DNA of 64,000 nucleotides from Nemopilema nomurai (GCA_003864495.1 ML133422.1:1544420-1608419); one strand, 5' to 3'; positions 23,796-37,063 are shown, counted from the stretch's first letter. Program-made: numbers and translations. Notes: generated from the sequence alone by a model not told the origin.

Positions 23796-24381
23796 TTGCA
23801 TATATGCCGTTTCCGCTTCATGACGTCACTTATTCTTTTTTCCGTTAGGGGTCTAGATAGAAGCACTTGTTTAGAAGGTCATTCGCGGTCAAAAGGTCAA
23901 AGGTAACAAGGTCATTAAAAGAAACCATCAGACTCAAGTTGCTAGAGATTAACCCTGTAAATGACTTTGGCAAATACATTGTTCATATGTTCATATTGCA
24001 GTACTTTTTAGGCGTAACAAACATGCGTTGAACAGGTGCGGGGTCTACTCTGTCTCTTCATTTATAGTCTAGTATAAATGGTGAATGGACAAGCAAAACA
24101 TCCTGTTCTGGCTTTGCGGACATTCCAGGCCTCTGATCACACACAAACCCGACAAGTCAACACGTCATTTTTCCAATAAAAAGGCCCTTTATTCTAATCC
24201 TTATCAAAAGTATGGTTAATTGGTCTTATCTGCTTGAATCTACCGGGTGAATTTCATTTTAAATATTCCCAACAAAAATAGAAGTTTGTTATGTTCTTAG
24301 CTAAAGGATTCCAAAGTAACAGAATCTGCTAAATGCATGCCCAGTGCCAGTAGATGCCAGCTAGTCTACGAAGAACAGCAC
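23796..24381. other. Non-coding spacer right of the satellite
   Basis: No gene or repeat recognised. Confidence 0.35.
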
Positions 24382-24786
24382 TACACGCTTTTTTTTATAA
24401 GGAACTTACCTCAAGGCCTAGTTCCAAAAGTTCCTTATCCGCAGACCTCAAGTCCTCAGATTTTAGTACCAAAAGTTCCTTAAAAGTTCCTTAATTTTCA
24501 CTGCACATCAATAAGCCTTAACATTTAATAGAGAGGGGGGCGAGATAGACTATGCGGAAAAAACTCAATAAAGCACTTGATACACGAAAAGCAAACAATC
24601 TATGCGAGTATTGGCTGCAAATGAATGGAACCGGCTTTTTAGCTCTTGATGCTTGCAGTTATAAAAGATTATCAAATCGAAAAGTTCTTTAGGAATTTCG
24701 ATTTTAGTAGTATAAGTCCTTCTAATATTTCGGCCTTCTACATGTAGGTTCCTTATAAAGTGGTTCCTTATAAAACAAAGCGTGTA
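24382..24786. mobile_element. 401-bp TA-flanked MITE, copy 1
   Basis: Between TA dinucleotides (24382-24383, 24785-24786) lies a 401-bp element with inverted ends, CACGCTTTTTTTATAAGGAA at left and TTCCTTATAAAACAAAGCGTG at right. The interior repeats AAAAGTTCCTTA motifs. It is non-coding. A TA target site and short TIRs point to a Tc1/mariner-type helper, by inference. Confidence 0.8.
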
Positions 24787-26312
24787 CATGACTGTGATGA
24801 CGGGCATTCGACTTTACACAATACGCAACATGCAAAAGCAAACACAATTGTGGACTTCAATTCACGAGAAGGAATTAATTATTAAATACGTCTACCATAT
24901 TTGAAAAATATGAGAATGACTGTTTTGATACGCATTAACAAAGAGAAGGCCAAGTATTAGGGCTGGTTCAAAGAACAGGAGACCACGTGCTTGCTACCTT
25001 TCTGTAGCATCGACAGACACGACAGACATACAGAAACTTTGCCGTATTCAAAACTCAGCCAACAAATCTGAATTTATCAAATTATGACAGGCTGTTTATC
25101 GGATGAATATTGGTCCCTACTGGTGGTTTTCTTTCTGGCTACACTAAACCCTGAGTTAGTTCTTCGTAAACTTTAAGTCACATCTCCTACCAACATCCCT
25201 CTTGCATTACTCAAAAGATCTCTTCTATCCTATTACCTTTGCTTTAGCCATTTTTCTAGCTGAATTGTATCCTCTAAAATGCTTCATTATTAATGTCTAC
25301 CCACCCCCATCCCCCATCTCTCAGCTCAATCAAATATAAACATCTAAAAACCCTTCAAGTATTGGCAGGGGGGGCATTCAAGGCCTTTTTTTTACTTGAG
25401 CATGGCTTACTACAAAGTGCAAAAAATGAGAGATTTGGCTTCAAAAGCAAAGAACCTAGTTCGAGAAGCATTTGAAGCCAATAAGCTCTGATTTATTCCG
25501 TCCTAAATGAAAATGGGAGCTCAACAATGACAAGAGGACGGCTTCGTTGAACATTTTCCCGTTGCTCCAGCTGCCTACCCTGAGTTTTCTTTACGTTTGC
25601 GACGCCCCCGAGCACAGCATAAACAGCGAATCAGCAGCAAACATGTGTTTATTTTACCATAGATTCAAACACCCTTATCGATTTCAGTGCGCAATCAGAC
25701 TTCCTTCTCCGATTCTCCGTATTCAGCAGATATTGCATGTGGAAGATCAAGACTTCCTACTAATAGACCACGTATGACCAGGTGTAGGCTTCTCATAGCT
25801 ACAAAAGTTGCTAGAGCAGTTCTGGTTCAATCTCTATCAGTTTACAAGCCCCAAACAGCTTATTCATCCAATTACCCACGTGTTTTCAAAAAGGGTATTG
25901 GTCATGACCCTGCGAGGCCAAAGGGCAGCGGGGGCCCGTACTTTCCCAAAACTTTTGCTAGTACATGCCCTGTAATCGTGGTGAAAACTTCATCTTCATT
26001 CATTTCGATAAACTTTGAAACTTTGTGCTAGGTAAACTTTGAAATTTTGAGCTGAATCTCAGATTCTATTTATCACAGGGACGTAGGAATTATCTCAAAA
26101 GTAGGGTGCAGGTAAAAAAGAGGGCACAAGACCACTCCCATTTTTGGATATAAAAGGGGCACTTTTATGCTTTCCAGGGTTTAGAGGGGGCAGTTTGGCA
26201 TTTTTACAAAAAGTGTGGGGGCCATGCGTTATTGCTTTATCCTGACTTTTATCGGGCAGACATTAGGAGCTGAGCAGTGTCCCTCTGTTATAGAACGAGA
26301 TTTTTTCAAAAT
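24787..26312. other. Non-coding spacer between the two MITE copies
   Basis: No supported exon. A GGACGTAGGAA-containing G-rich stretch near 26080-26220 resembles the start of a hAT-like remnant also seen near 41805, but no matching right end was found. Confidence 0.3.
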
Positions 26313-26713
26313 TACGCGCTTTTTTCAAAAGGAACCTACCTCAAGGCCTAGTTCCAAAAGTTCCTAATTCGTAGACCTGAAATCATTAGATTTTAGTACC
26401 AAAAGTTCCTTAAAAGTTCCTTAATTTTCACTGCACACCAATAAGCCTTGGCACTTAAGAGAGAGATTGGCGAGACAGCAATGTGGAAACTACTCATGGA
26501 AGCACTTGACACACAAATAGCAAAAAATCTTTGCGAGTATCGGCTGCAAATGAATGGAACGGGCTTTTTAGCTCTTGATGCTTGCAGTTATAAACAATTT
26601 TCAAATCGAAAAGTTCCTTAGGGATTTCGTTTTTAGTAGTATAAGTTCTTTAAATATTTCGGCCTTCTACATGTAGGTTCCTTATAAAGTGGTTCCTTAT
26701 AAAAAAGCGTGTA
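26313..26713. mobile_element. 401-bp TA-flanked MITE, copy 2
   Basis: Same orientation and near-identical length as the copy at 24382-24786, starting CGCGCTTTTTTCAAAAGGAA and ending TTCCTTATAAAAAAGCGTG between TA dinucleotides. Long shared interior blocks include CTTTTTAGCTCTTGATGCTT and GGCCTTCTACATGTAGGTTC. Confidence 0.8.
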
Positions 26714-28792
26714 TTCCACGTTCATTATCGTGTTGCATCGATTTGCCTGACACCAAACAGCTGCATTTCATAAGTTGATTGATTTGTCTGACAACGATAT
26801 ATTCTTTTAAATAGATTTCAGTACATAATACAGAGATCAGCTGGTAAAATAGATGAGATTCTACAGAGTGTTTGCAAAATAGAGCATTTATGATAGAGAA
26901 TCTTAATGAAGCATGTACCGCTGATGAAAGCTTTATGATCCTGGAAAAATAACTTAGATATTTACCGAGGGAAAAAACATTTTCGAAGAACGCTTCCAAG
27001 GACAAACAAAACCTTTTTGAATCGTACAGAGCTATTTTGGTTGGCTTGAGTTATCGAAGGCAAAATGCAAACTTAGTGACTCTCGTCACATGTTTTAACT
27101 TCCAGGAAACATAATCCAATTACAGCAGACTCGACCGAGACACCTTAAATTCAAATCTGTGTTGCAGACTCCAGCATATAGCAAATGACTCACTAGAAAT
27201 CACCTTTCAAAACTTGGCAACACTCGTTTTCAATTGGAATCACTCCATGTAACGTCTCACCACCCAAGGATCACACTTAAAATGGTTTATTGAAGAATCG
27301 AATCACCAAAATCAAATTGATGGGAATTAAAAAACTATTTAAACGGATCCAAATGCGAAGACTGTAGCCAACCGCAAAGTGGGGTTTTCCTCTAAAATTT
27401 ATTATAACAATTAACATCATCGCCAGAACAGTTCTTGCGGGAAGTAACCCCAAAACCTTTGGTCATTGGTCTTTGGAACCCCAAAACATTGATCAAAGGG
27501 CTCGCATACAATGACATTCTGCCCTACCAATTTCAAGAAGCGAGAAATCAGAGATGCCTAAAAGCTTTGGTTAGAAAACATGGCTAGAAAATGAGCAGAT
27601 ATCGCAAACCTACTTGTTCGTCTGTTTTCCTAGCAACCAAATGAATGGGTTGTCCTCTGGAGTGGAGCAACGGCTCCCAGTGCCCTGTAGAGTCGACTCA
27701 AAGCAAGCGAACTTATCACTCTGTGTTTATATCATTATCGATGCCTTCAAATCGCAGTCATCGGTGATCTATGGAAAAAGCTACTCGCTCGGCAACAAGT
27801 TCCACAACAACTGCCATCAATTAATCAAAGGCATATTACTAAAATGGGCAGATGACTGGTAGAACAGGGGGTAAGTTGGCAGAGGAGGGAACAACAAATG
27901 ATAAAAAACTATAAAGATAATAGAAATGCGTCAATCACTCGCGCACTAAAAGGGGCAGGGCGTGCATATTTTTAGCAGCAAGACAATGAATATTATAAGA
28001 AAGATACACAGGACTACAGGCTAGAATTTCTAGAAACTATGTTTTCGAAGAGCAAGCCCCCCTGAAAAAATATCGAGACACCTGCATTGAGTATACATGT
28101 GTGAAATAACAGACTGCCTGATGCAGCATTTGCTGGAACGTACGGCATGGGTTCGAGAACAATGTACCCACGTGCTCATTTTCTACCAATAAACTACGCA
28201 GATCTATGCGGATCAGTAAGGTAAACTTACTCTTGAAGACCACTGATCTGTTATAAAGAACACGAAATCTCCGTTTAATTAAAGCAAAATATCATGCAAA
28301 AATATCATTGGAGTTAAAAGCACTCGCTTGAGTGTACTGGTGGCATCATTTCACGATTACCACCTTGACATACCTGCTTTGACAAATTGCTCTTTTTGAT
28401 AATGCCAGTTGCCCGTTGTCAAACACTTGTTCGCATTAGAAACAATCTGAACAATATATAAATACCCACCCGCTGTCTGACTTAACAAAACCTTCTCACT
28501 AGGGTTCAAACCAAACATTGCTACTGGAGTGCGGATCCTGATAGGATGTGCAAGTTGCATGAACATTGGATGAGCATTGAGCAATGAGCATTGGATACTT
28601 CAGTCTTAAGGCAATCTCGCATCAACAAAAAGAAACTTGCATTGATTTTTGGCAGAAACATTTAGGATGCGTAAAATTGTTCAAACTTACTATGAGAATG
28701 ATATTTTCAAGTGTTAGAAGGTGAAAACTTACATTTTGCCACCCACCCTCTTTAATTCCAATTTATGGTTACCGAGGCTTTGAATTGTGCAT
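26714..28792. other. Non-coding stretch
   Basis: No supported exon, RNA gene or complete mobile element seen. Confidence 0.3.
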
Positions 28793-28995
28793 CAGTGGCG
28801 GTTTTAGGGGGCAGGGGGCCGCCCCCATCTTAATAGAAGGGGCCCCGCACCTTGGAAAATGTTTAAAGGCCCTCACCTTGGGAGGAAACAATTTTAACGT
28901 AACTTGAAGAAAATCTTGGCTTATAAAAATTTTCAAACAAGAACCCGGCAGATGATTTCGGTCCCAGACCTGGTAGTCCCTTAAACCGCCCACTG
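28793..28995. mobile_element. 203-bp hAT-type MITE
   Basis: The left end CAGTGGCGGTTTTAGGGG mirrors the right end CCCTTAAACCGCCCACTG. Flanks TTGTGCAT and TGTGCAAT share TGTGCA, a worn target duplication. The interior has a GGGGCAGGGGGCCGCCCCC hairpin. Non-coding. Confidence 0.65.
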
Positions 28996-30722
28996 TGTGC
29001 AATACTAACGCTTCAGGTCAAATCAGGAATATCGCTGTACAATTGCGTGTTATTCAGAACTTAATATGAACTAAATACTTTTCGTCGTCAAATGAGCAAT
29101 ATATTTTGTAACCAATCTTTGCTCTACATAGTATCTCCACGCATATTGGTTAATTCAAAATTTTCCGCTTCATAAACTACACTACAGAAACAGCTCTTAG
29201 GCGCACTTCTTATGTGCTCACTTCATGGAAGATTGAGCACGCCATAAACAAATCTGCGCATGCGTCTCTTTTCTACCGCATTTCCCTAAGCGGGTACATT
29301 AACGGTCCTTTGGGATTCGATGACCTTAAACCTCCTTCGCATGATCTCAATTGGCGAATTGGTCAACAGCAGACGAAGAGGTACTGAAAACAAGATGCCC
29401 TATCAAAGCCAGAGGCATTGTTGAGATTGAAAGAAGTGGTTTCCAAGGTAACATGTAGTCGGGCAAAAAGAATCTCAAACTCGCAGTGATGGCGAATGTT
29501 ACAGAGGATGTGGAAATTGAAGAAATAGCAGGAGACCTTTATTAGGACTGTTCTATTAAGAAAATTCTGTCTATAAATAAAAGCAATGACCATTTGAAGA
29601 ACTTTCTGTTGATTTTTGAGTCACTACAAATCAGACCGTTTGTATACCTGAGGGCTAACTTAATGGAATTTGAGCATCACAAAATAATTAATGGTGGAGC
29701 ACAATAAAGTGGGCCACATATCTCCTGGCTCAATAAATTGCGGGGAATTATTGGCTAAAAGATCTCTACTAATATATTCATCCATTTTTACTTCATGTAG
29801 AAGTGACAGGAAAGGATAAGGCCTATGAGCTGTGCCGGCAAAGGATACAAACGTATTTTGGTGGCATAATGCTTCGTTCCATCCCCCTGGAAACAATATT
29901 TGATATAAATGAATGAAATGGAGAGGCGCCTCCTTATCGAACCAGCGGTGAAAACTTACGTGCGTGCTGTTTCAGACCCATATGGGCAAGCCTTAATCGA
30001 GTACGCCTTGGTTTCCTAGGCCATAAACTGTGAATAACTAATTACTAACTAATCAGCGATCAGTTTTGTGCACACGCATATAAGTATGTTTTTTATGCTC
30101 AAGATTCTAATCAGAGACGCAATGCATCGTTAGTTGACGAGAAACGGGTGTCTTCGAATGAATGTAGGCCTTCGCACAATGACGGACAAGGCCTCGTTGC
30201 CGTGCTTTCTTGACGGGATAAGAACGAGGCACCAGAATAACTGAGAGAAGATTACGTGGCTCTATATACTACGCCCACCTCCCCTCAGTTGCTATCGAGT
30301 TGAGAAAATAACATTGCGTTTTACATCCTACTTCTTTTTTACATCTAACTCTCTCTCTTTCGTCGAAACTTCAGTACATTTAAACACAACGGTATTTCAA
30401 AACTGCACAAATGACTTAACTAGCTTGCGGGAAGAGTCGTTGAAAAATTTGAAATTTTAATCAATCTGGCTGGATTCAGTTTCTACACTCTCTAAGTCCC
30501 ATTGAAATTGAAGGACACATTCCCTTATCTTTTATGAGCAAAAGAAGCATAAAAGAAGAATTCGACATCATTTGAGTAATATTTACACCGTTCTTTATTC
30601 TGCGTCCACGTGGAACCAGGTGCGCTTTTACACGATTCGCAAACGGGTTTTCAACACTTTACACCAAATTAAAACTCCTGTAAAAAGCAATTTAAGGATT
30701 TCCCTCATAATTCCTCCAGCTC
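28996..30722. other. Non-coding stretch with promoter-like patches
   Basis: No exon recognised. A TATA-like CTCTATATACTACGCCCACC at about 30261-30280 and a CCACGTGG E-box near 30607 make the last 450 bp look like upstream DNA of the smORF transcript at 30.75 kb. Confidence 0.35.
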
Positions 30723-30729
30723 TATATAT
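30723..30729 (+). promoter_or_regulatory. TATA box of the smORF transcript
   Basis: TATATAT in CTCTATATATCCCG, about 58 nt before the ATG at 30781. This predicts a start site near 30753 and a 5' leader of about 28 nt. Confidence 0.45.
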
Positions 30730-30780
30730 CCCGTTTCTAGTGAACTAATCTCCGTGTAACTGCACAAAACTGCAAACATC

Positions 30781-30906
30781 ATGGCCTGTTTTTCCGAGTT
30801 CCTTGTGCAAAGGTTTGCCAAGATAATAAAGGATCGACTGACAGCCAAGGCGCTAAACAAACCAAGCCGCCAACACGAGAGCAAAAACGGTCACTTCGCC
30901 TTTTAA
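30781..30906 (+). CDS. Possible 41-aa microprotein
   Basis: ATG in strong context (A at -3, G at +4: ATCATGG) opens a 42-codon frame ending TAA at 30904-30906. The product begins MACFSEFLVQRFAKIIKD and ends NGHFAF. It is basic, with an amphipathic N-terminal helix pattern and no signal peptide or cysteine motif. The transcript would have a TATA box at 30723 and an AATAAA at 31144, making about 0.4 kb. I recognise no family. The alternative is a promoter driving a non-coding RNA that happens to hold a short frame. Confidence 0.35.
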   Translation: MACFSEFLVQRFAKIIKDRLTAKALNKPSRQHESKNGHFAF

Positions 30907-31143
30907 TGGACGCTGGTAATCAGGTTTATCGTGAAGAATTCAAGGATTATGGAAATTGCTCTCAGGGCGAAAAACTGTTGTTTCTCAGCACAGTAAAAGT
31001 TTATACAACATGTATTTGCTGACCAAAACCTGGGCGGTGTCAGTAAAAACGATGTGAAGGGTTTGATTGGGTTTAAGCCGAAATGCTATTTTGTAAAAAA
31101 CAAAACATATGTCATCTGACATGATATCTTCGAGTTGGAACGA

Positions 31144-31149
31144 ATAAAT
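31144..31149 (+). other. Polyadenylation signal after the smORF
   Basis: AATAAA in CGAATAAATC, about 240 nt past the smORF stop. Its use is inferred. Confidence 0.3.
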
Positions 31150-31164
31150 CTCGTCCCATGAGCG

Positions 31165-34100
31165 GATAGGGGTTGGGGCATGTTTCCCAGTGTCTCAGGT
31201 GGAGATGCTTTTGGATGGTGCTGAAATTCTATGCCAGAAAGCTTCTTAGAAATGAAAAAAGAAACAACAGGAAGTAAATTGTTTTACATCATACAAGAGG
31301 ACAGAAAGAAGAGATTGGGGTCAAGATCCAAGGGGGTCTGGGGCAGAACAACTGGTGGAATAAAAAGCTGGAGATGGGCAAGCCGTAAAGAAAAACGACA
31401 AAATGTCGAAAAACGTGACAAAATGGTACACTGGAATTGGTACTAGTTAGGAGAATAGGAAAACTAGTGAATGAGTGAAAATCGGAGAGTTTTTAAATAC
31501 TGGAAAATAGGAGAACATGGTGATGTTACTAAAAATATGAAAATAGCCGTCATCCGGCAGTTGGTCAGACAAAGCTTCGATTAATGTTGTTTGCTTGCAA
31601 GTGCCAGGGGGGTCGTAACGGCTTCTCCACAAGGTAGCGGTAAGGTGAGTACAAAGAAAGCCTGAGCGAGCAAAGGTCTGTTGAGTCGATCATGGACTAA
31701 GAACTTGCTTATTATTATTAATGGCATAGAAACCTATCATAGATAAATGGGGGCGTTTCCTGAAAAGCACCTCGTTCTTACAATAACTTAACATTTTCTG
31801 TGGGAAAGTAATTTTTGCCAAAAAAAATTAAAAATAGCCGACATATGGTTGTTTACCACTGCTTTAGCTGGTTTTTTTATGATCATCTGGCACAGAAATG
31901 AACTTTAATGCGAAGGGTAATAGTTCGTGTCTTCCCAGTTACATAACCGCTTACAGTTCACATTTTTACTGCGATTTCTACGGCTTTGCTGATAACGAGA
32001 CTTTTCCATGTCTCCTCTCTCACGTCTCATATCTACAGCCCTTGCTTGTCAAGGCGTGTAGATAGCTCAACATTCCATGTTAAGTTGAAAAATTTTTACT
32101 AGAAAAAGCAGCACACAACACAAATTATCCAACCATCTCTCCCTCCAAATCATAGTCATAAGAGAAACTCTTATGAATATGCTCCGAATGCAATATTTCT
32201 CAGACTTATTGAGTTATGAATCTTATGGAATAATTGGAAAAAGAGGAGGAACGATGAGGCAAAGGAAAAATATTTATCCGTGTTCCTAACACTTTTTCCG
32301 GACACACGTAAGCTCTCCTTTAATACAAACCAAAACAAACTTCATGAGCAATTGTCTTTCCTTATAATCAAATCTCTGCGTTAAAGATGCTTATAAAGAT
32401 TAGCAAGGAAGCACAAATAATCTTTTATGTCGCTCTGAGAGGCTTAATTCTTCCATGGATACATCTGTCAACTGGCCTCCAAAGGAATGCTAAATAAAAT
32501 TAAAGCCTGACTCACAAACCTATTAAAAGTCATGGGTATCCTTTCAAATAACATTTGGTTTATAGTTACAAAATCTCAAGGACTAGTTTTCTATACTTCT
32601 GATCTTTTCAGTCAACACAAAATCTTTTCATAGGTAATTTACCCTAAAAAATGCAGTAGGCAAGGCTCTTCTCGTTTTCAAGGTTATTCATACAGGCTAC
32701 ATAAATGTATTATATGTTATATAGTATAGCATATGTGTAAATACATCAAAAGACTATAAATAACTTCAAAAGATTTACAAAACTTTAGAGAAGACCTTAA
32801 AGAAGACAGTTACTAATAATTGAAAAAATTAAACTCAGAATGTGATTTTTTTCTATTGAAGTTTGTTGGGAGAGTCATCTTGCCTCCTAATCAAGAGACA
32901 ATTTTGTGTAGACTCAAAGATAAAGAAGTACACCAATATGCTTATTCATATGCATTTAATGCTGAGTAGTACTTGCGGAAGAAACTTCTTTCATTCTACT
33001 TCTTGAATTAGCATCAAGACTACTAATTAAAATGCCACTTCAAGCATCTAATCAAGGTAATGCAAAAATGAGTAGCAGAGCAGGGAAGGGGAAAGATGAT
33101 GTTTTGATAAACAATATTCCACAAACATAAGTAACCTATTTAAGGTCAAAAAGAAGTTATATACTTCCTGGAAAGTTATTTCATGAAGCATCAAAAGTTT
33201 TCACAGACTCATATCAAAATGACTATGAAAATTCATAACAAACCTATATATAATAGTCTGTCTGTTTAAATGCTGAGAAATTGTAACCTAACCCTCTTTC
33301 AAACAGTCTTTGTGGCATTTTAATTGTGAGCTCTTAAAACAACTTTGACAAAAACCTTTTCTAGGCAGAGATCCATTGTATATATACAAGAAATTAAATT
33401 TCAAATTTTTCAAAATTTTTTCATATGTTTTTTCTGATCAAACCTTTTGATTAATTTTCCAATGAAAATAAAAAGTAGAAATCTTTGTTTCATCAGATAT
33501 CACAACAACAAGCCAAGGATTTTTTCCCATGGAAGAAACCATTGTGTATGCACCACAAGAATTAACTTGTAATAATAATAATAGTAATAGTAATAATTAT
33601 ATTAAAAATAATATAAATTCAAAACCTCTGACAGTCTAAGGGTTTTGCTAGATGCCTAGACAACTTTAATATTGCCTTTGATACCTTTATTACATACAGC
33701 TTCCCAGATTCAGTGCACAGCGCATCTGCCTTGTGTGAGAATCTTTGGCTAGAACTCAAACTTTGTCCTTTTGTTTAAAAATTGTTTTCACCATGGATAT
33801 ATGGATACTGGTTACCAAAAGCCGACCCAACTAAATGAATATTAACAAAATGAAGATTGCTGTTTGCTGTACCTAATCAGAGCCAATCAGTACCTAAGCT
33901 CAATTCTTTTATTTCCCTACTGTTTTACCACTTTGCCATCTTTATGATTTTCTCAACCCCCTTGTCCTGAACATATGCAGGCATCCTGTTTCTATTGAAT
34001 AAATTGCTGCTTATCATTATCCTAGGATTTAATTGGAAACTAACTTTAAATGGTCTGAAGGTCAGAATTTAGCTGTGTTGCTGAGTCCCTTTTATTGAAA

Positions 34101-35086
34101 ATAACATTTTCAGAACCATCAGCAAAGTAACAAAACTTTATTATGAGTTAACAACATATGTTTGTTTTGTTCAAACTGAGATAAGCTCAGTTGTGAAACA
34201 AGGACAAATATGCTGTTGTCTAGGAAAATTACTTCATAAAAAGGTCCTGGTAAAAAAATAGGTTTTGGAGAATACCTCTTGGCTGGAAGTGTACTTCTAA
34301 TATAATATATAATAAAAAAATAAAACATAAGCATTTGAGAGCACCCTGTAAAGTCACATCATGCTCACTTTATAAACTCTTGATAGAAACAAGCCCCCTA
34401 TCTTGGGTAAGGAGAAGGGTGCTAAAGGGGCTCAGCCCCTCCTACTTTTCAAAGCGAGCATGGGTATCGTTGGTACCTATCCTTATATTTTATATTCTTA
34501 ATCAATTGATACAAAAAACATAATATTTTACATCCCTAACTCTTCACTTTTACATTGTTACTTTTAGGTTTACTCATTGAGTATTTCATGATTTAATACT
34601 ATATGATTATTCTGTGTGCTATGAACTTCGAACTGTCGAATTTTCCGCTTACGTCCTGCAAACAAACTAAAAACCCGCAAATGTTGTTTCCTAAAAGATT
34701 GATAGTAGCCCAAGATACAGATACATTTCATCTACAGCCGCGCTATCTTCCCTCCGTCCCAGTAAAACAAAAACCAAATAATGAGCGAATCTTCGAGATA
34801 AGCAGCTAATTAAACCAGGTGCGAAGCTCGTTACATCGAGTTTTGACAACATTACAAACGATTTGGAATTGAATTGAGAATGAAATTAAAAATGCAAAAA
34901 AATACATCATTAGGTGAGACTCTGGAGAAAATAAAAACGCAAAATTAAAATATGTAGTGCTTGAATATGCTAATGCTTGTTTGAAATCTATATTCCTGCA
35001 CGTTTGAAACTTTGCGGTGAAATACCTAGAGGCATGCCTAACAAAATTTAACAAACGCGTGCGGTGGTGGAAATGAAATTTCTTAC
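31165..35086. other. Very AT-rich non-coding stretch
   Basis: No convincing gene. It includes an AAT/AGT microsatellite at about 33569-33605. A minus-strand patch at about 33675-33770 reads like an exon (ADALCTESGKLYVIK followed by gtatca), but no model could be joined. Confidence 0.35.
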
Positions 35087-35108
35087 CTTTGACGAAGGGC
35101 TGAGTCAT
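35087..35108 (-). CDS. Candidate first coding exon (7 codons), unidentified gene
   Basis: ATG at 35108 reads MTQPFVK and is followed by a strong donor (AAAG/gtaaga) in phase 1. If real, the rest of the gene lies leftwards in 31-35 kb. No continuing exon was confirmed, so this is weak. Confidence 0.2.
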
Positions 35109-35589
35109 TCTGAGAAAGTTTCTTCACAAACTCCTTTGATTTCAGCTCGCATTATCCTCTTAATGTATCACGTACAAGAGCAAGGCTTTGAAATCTTTCA
35201 TCAATTTGATTTCAATCGCAGGATTTGAATTCAAAGCAAATGAACAACTTTCCAAACTACTTCCTATGCATTGTTCATCTTCGCCTTAACAATTTCGGGC
35301 AGCCGGGCAGAAATCTGGGTGCGGAGCCACTAGTCCTTATTGACTGTATCCATAAAAATTTCCGCGTTTTTAAAATGTTGGTGGTTCAATTTCCTGAACA
35401 CCTTTGTCATTAATGAACCTACTTCCCAAACTTTCGGCCATGAAATGACCTACTACCAATTCTGGTTCTCCGATTCGGTTCAGTGAACAGTTGTTGCTGT
35501 TGCTCATACAACCTTCCGGGACACATTTTTTCCATGATATTTGCCCAGCTTTTAAATGGCCCTCGTTGGGTGGTTGAAAAGCTTCTGAT

Positions 35590-35850
35590 CAGGGCCGTAA
35601 ATCCCGGGGGGACGAGGGGGACCGGACCCCCTCAAAAATTTGGGGCAAAGTGATTTTGTGTTAGAATTTATATCGTTTTCTTCCAAAGAAATGGAATCCT
35701 TTGTACCTGGGTTATCACTAAAGCCACTTTGTTGAGCTCTAATCAACTATTGTTAAGTTGGCTGGTTATGTCAGTATAGCGGTGTCACTCTGTGTTATTG
35801 GTTAGGCTGACCCCCCCCCCCCCAAATGACAAGATAGATTTACGGCCCTG
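35590..35850. mobile_element. 261-bp hAT MITE with perfect target duplication
   Basis: The ends CAGGGCCGTAAATC and GATTTACGGCCCTG are perfect 14-bp inverted repeats. The flanking 8-bp CTTCTGAT is identical at 35582-35589 and 35851-35858. Subterminal G- and C-runs (GGGGGGACGAGGGGG, and a 14-C tract near 35810) can pair. Non-coding. The intact duplication suggests a recent insertion. Confidence 0.92.
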
Positions 35851-35858
35851 CTTCTGAT

Positions 35859-37063
35859 AACGGTAGGGGCTTGGGAGTATGGCCCCAAATTTTCGTCCCT
35901 TGTTGAATCTTCTTACAAATCTTTTTTACTCACTAATTGAAATTTATTTTCTTTGCAATTTTCCAGATCCAAGTTCCCCCTCTTTTTGGCTGGCAATGCG
36001 TACCATTCTTGAGTAAAACTGTTTATCATAACAGTGGGATGGAAGGTTGTTACATTGGTACACTTCTAGCACAGACTGTTGCACCCATCGATAAGGCAAC
36101 AATCAGATTCTACAGAATCTGTTTATGTCAATCTCCCACCAGCAAATTTGGCTTCGCAGGATAGTTTGATGCAGTGCCTAAACTTACCTTACCTTAAATT
36201 AGTCATAAATTAAAAGGCCGCCTTTGAACTAACAGAGCAATCCAGTATCAACCGAGTGAGCAAAATGCTGGAAAACGAAAAAACTGGGGATGTAATTTCA
36301 TATCATTCTTGTTTACATATCATTAGTTAAAAGACAAACCCATTATTCAAGACATAAACGTTGATAAGTGACATTAGTCTAGGTAAATAAAAAATTGTTA
36401 TAAATATTGGTAAAATACATAAACAACCCTCTAAGTAACAGCTCTTTTGGTAAAATACACAAACGAGTCCAACATTTTCTCTGTCACACCGTCCATGAAC
36501 ACAAGCATATGTTATGGCTAGATGAAGCATTTTATGCAAGGCAATGATATAACAAGGACACATCGAAATTTCGACCATTTATGACTACAAATTATTAAAA
36601 CGTTTAGAAAAATGCAGTAGTACAGGCCGATGCATGGGAAGGACACATTTTATATCTCCATGCTAGCGAAATTTGTTATTAGAGACTTTTGAACAACATC
36701 CAATTTCTAGAAATTGAATCAAGACCATAGCAATACTTGCAATGTAAAACTCTGGACTTGACAAAATTTCTAATCTTGACGTATGATTTTTAAAATGAAT
36801 CTAACCACACTTTAAAAAACCCAAAAGTTCAAACTCAACGTTAAGACACCGGCCAATACCCAACAAAGGAAGAAATTGAACAACTCTCCCTTAGAAAATT
36901 GAATTAACCTTGACGTGATTTTTACCTATTTGTCCAATTTTGTTTCAATGGAGATCGTAGTTTACAGGACAAAAAGTAATTTCCTTGAGTTTCAAAATTA
37001 TAAACAAGCTAATAAAAATTGCTAAAATTCTAGGCACTAAAAATTCAATACAGGCAAACAACA
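35859..37063. other. Non-coding 3' flank of the thymidine phosphorylase gene
   Basis: AT-rich, no supported exon. Confidence 0.35.

Noticed and set aside
20933..23906. Repeated 89-codon frames (MMCMFIFIRLC... and related) as a multigene array
   Set aside because: They are forced by the 169-bp satellite; the period is not a multiple of three and no unit has promoter, splice or domain features.
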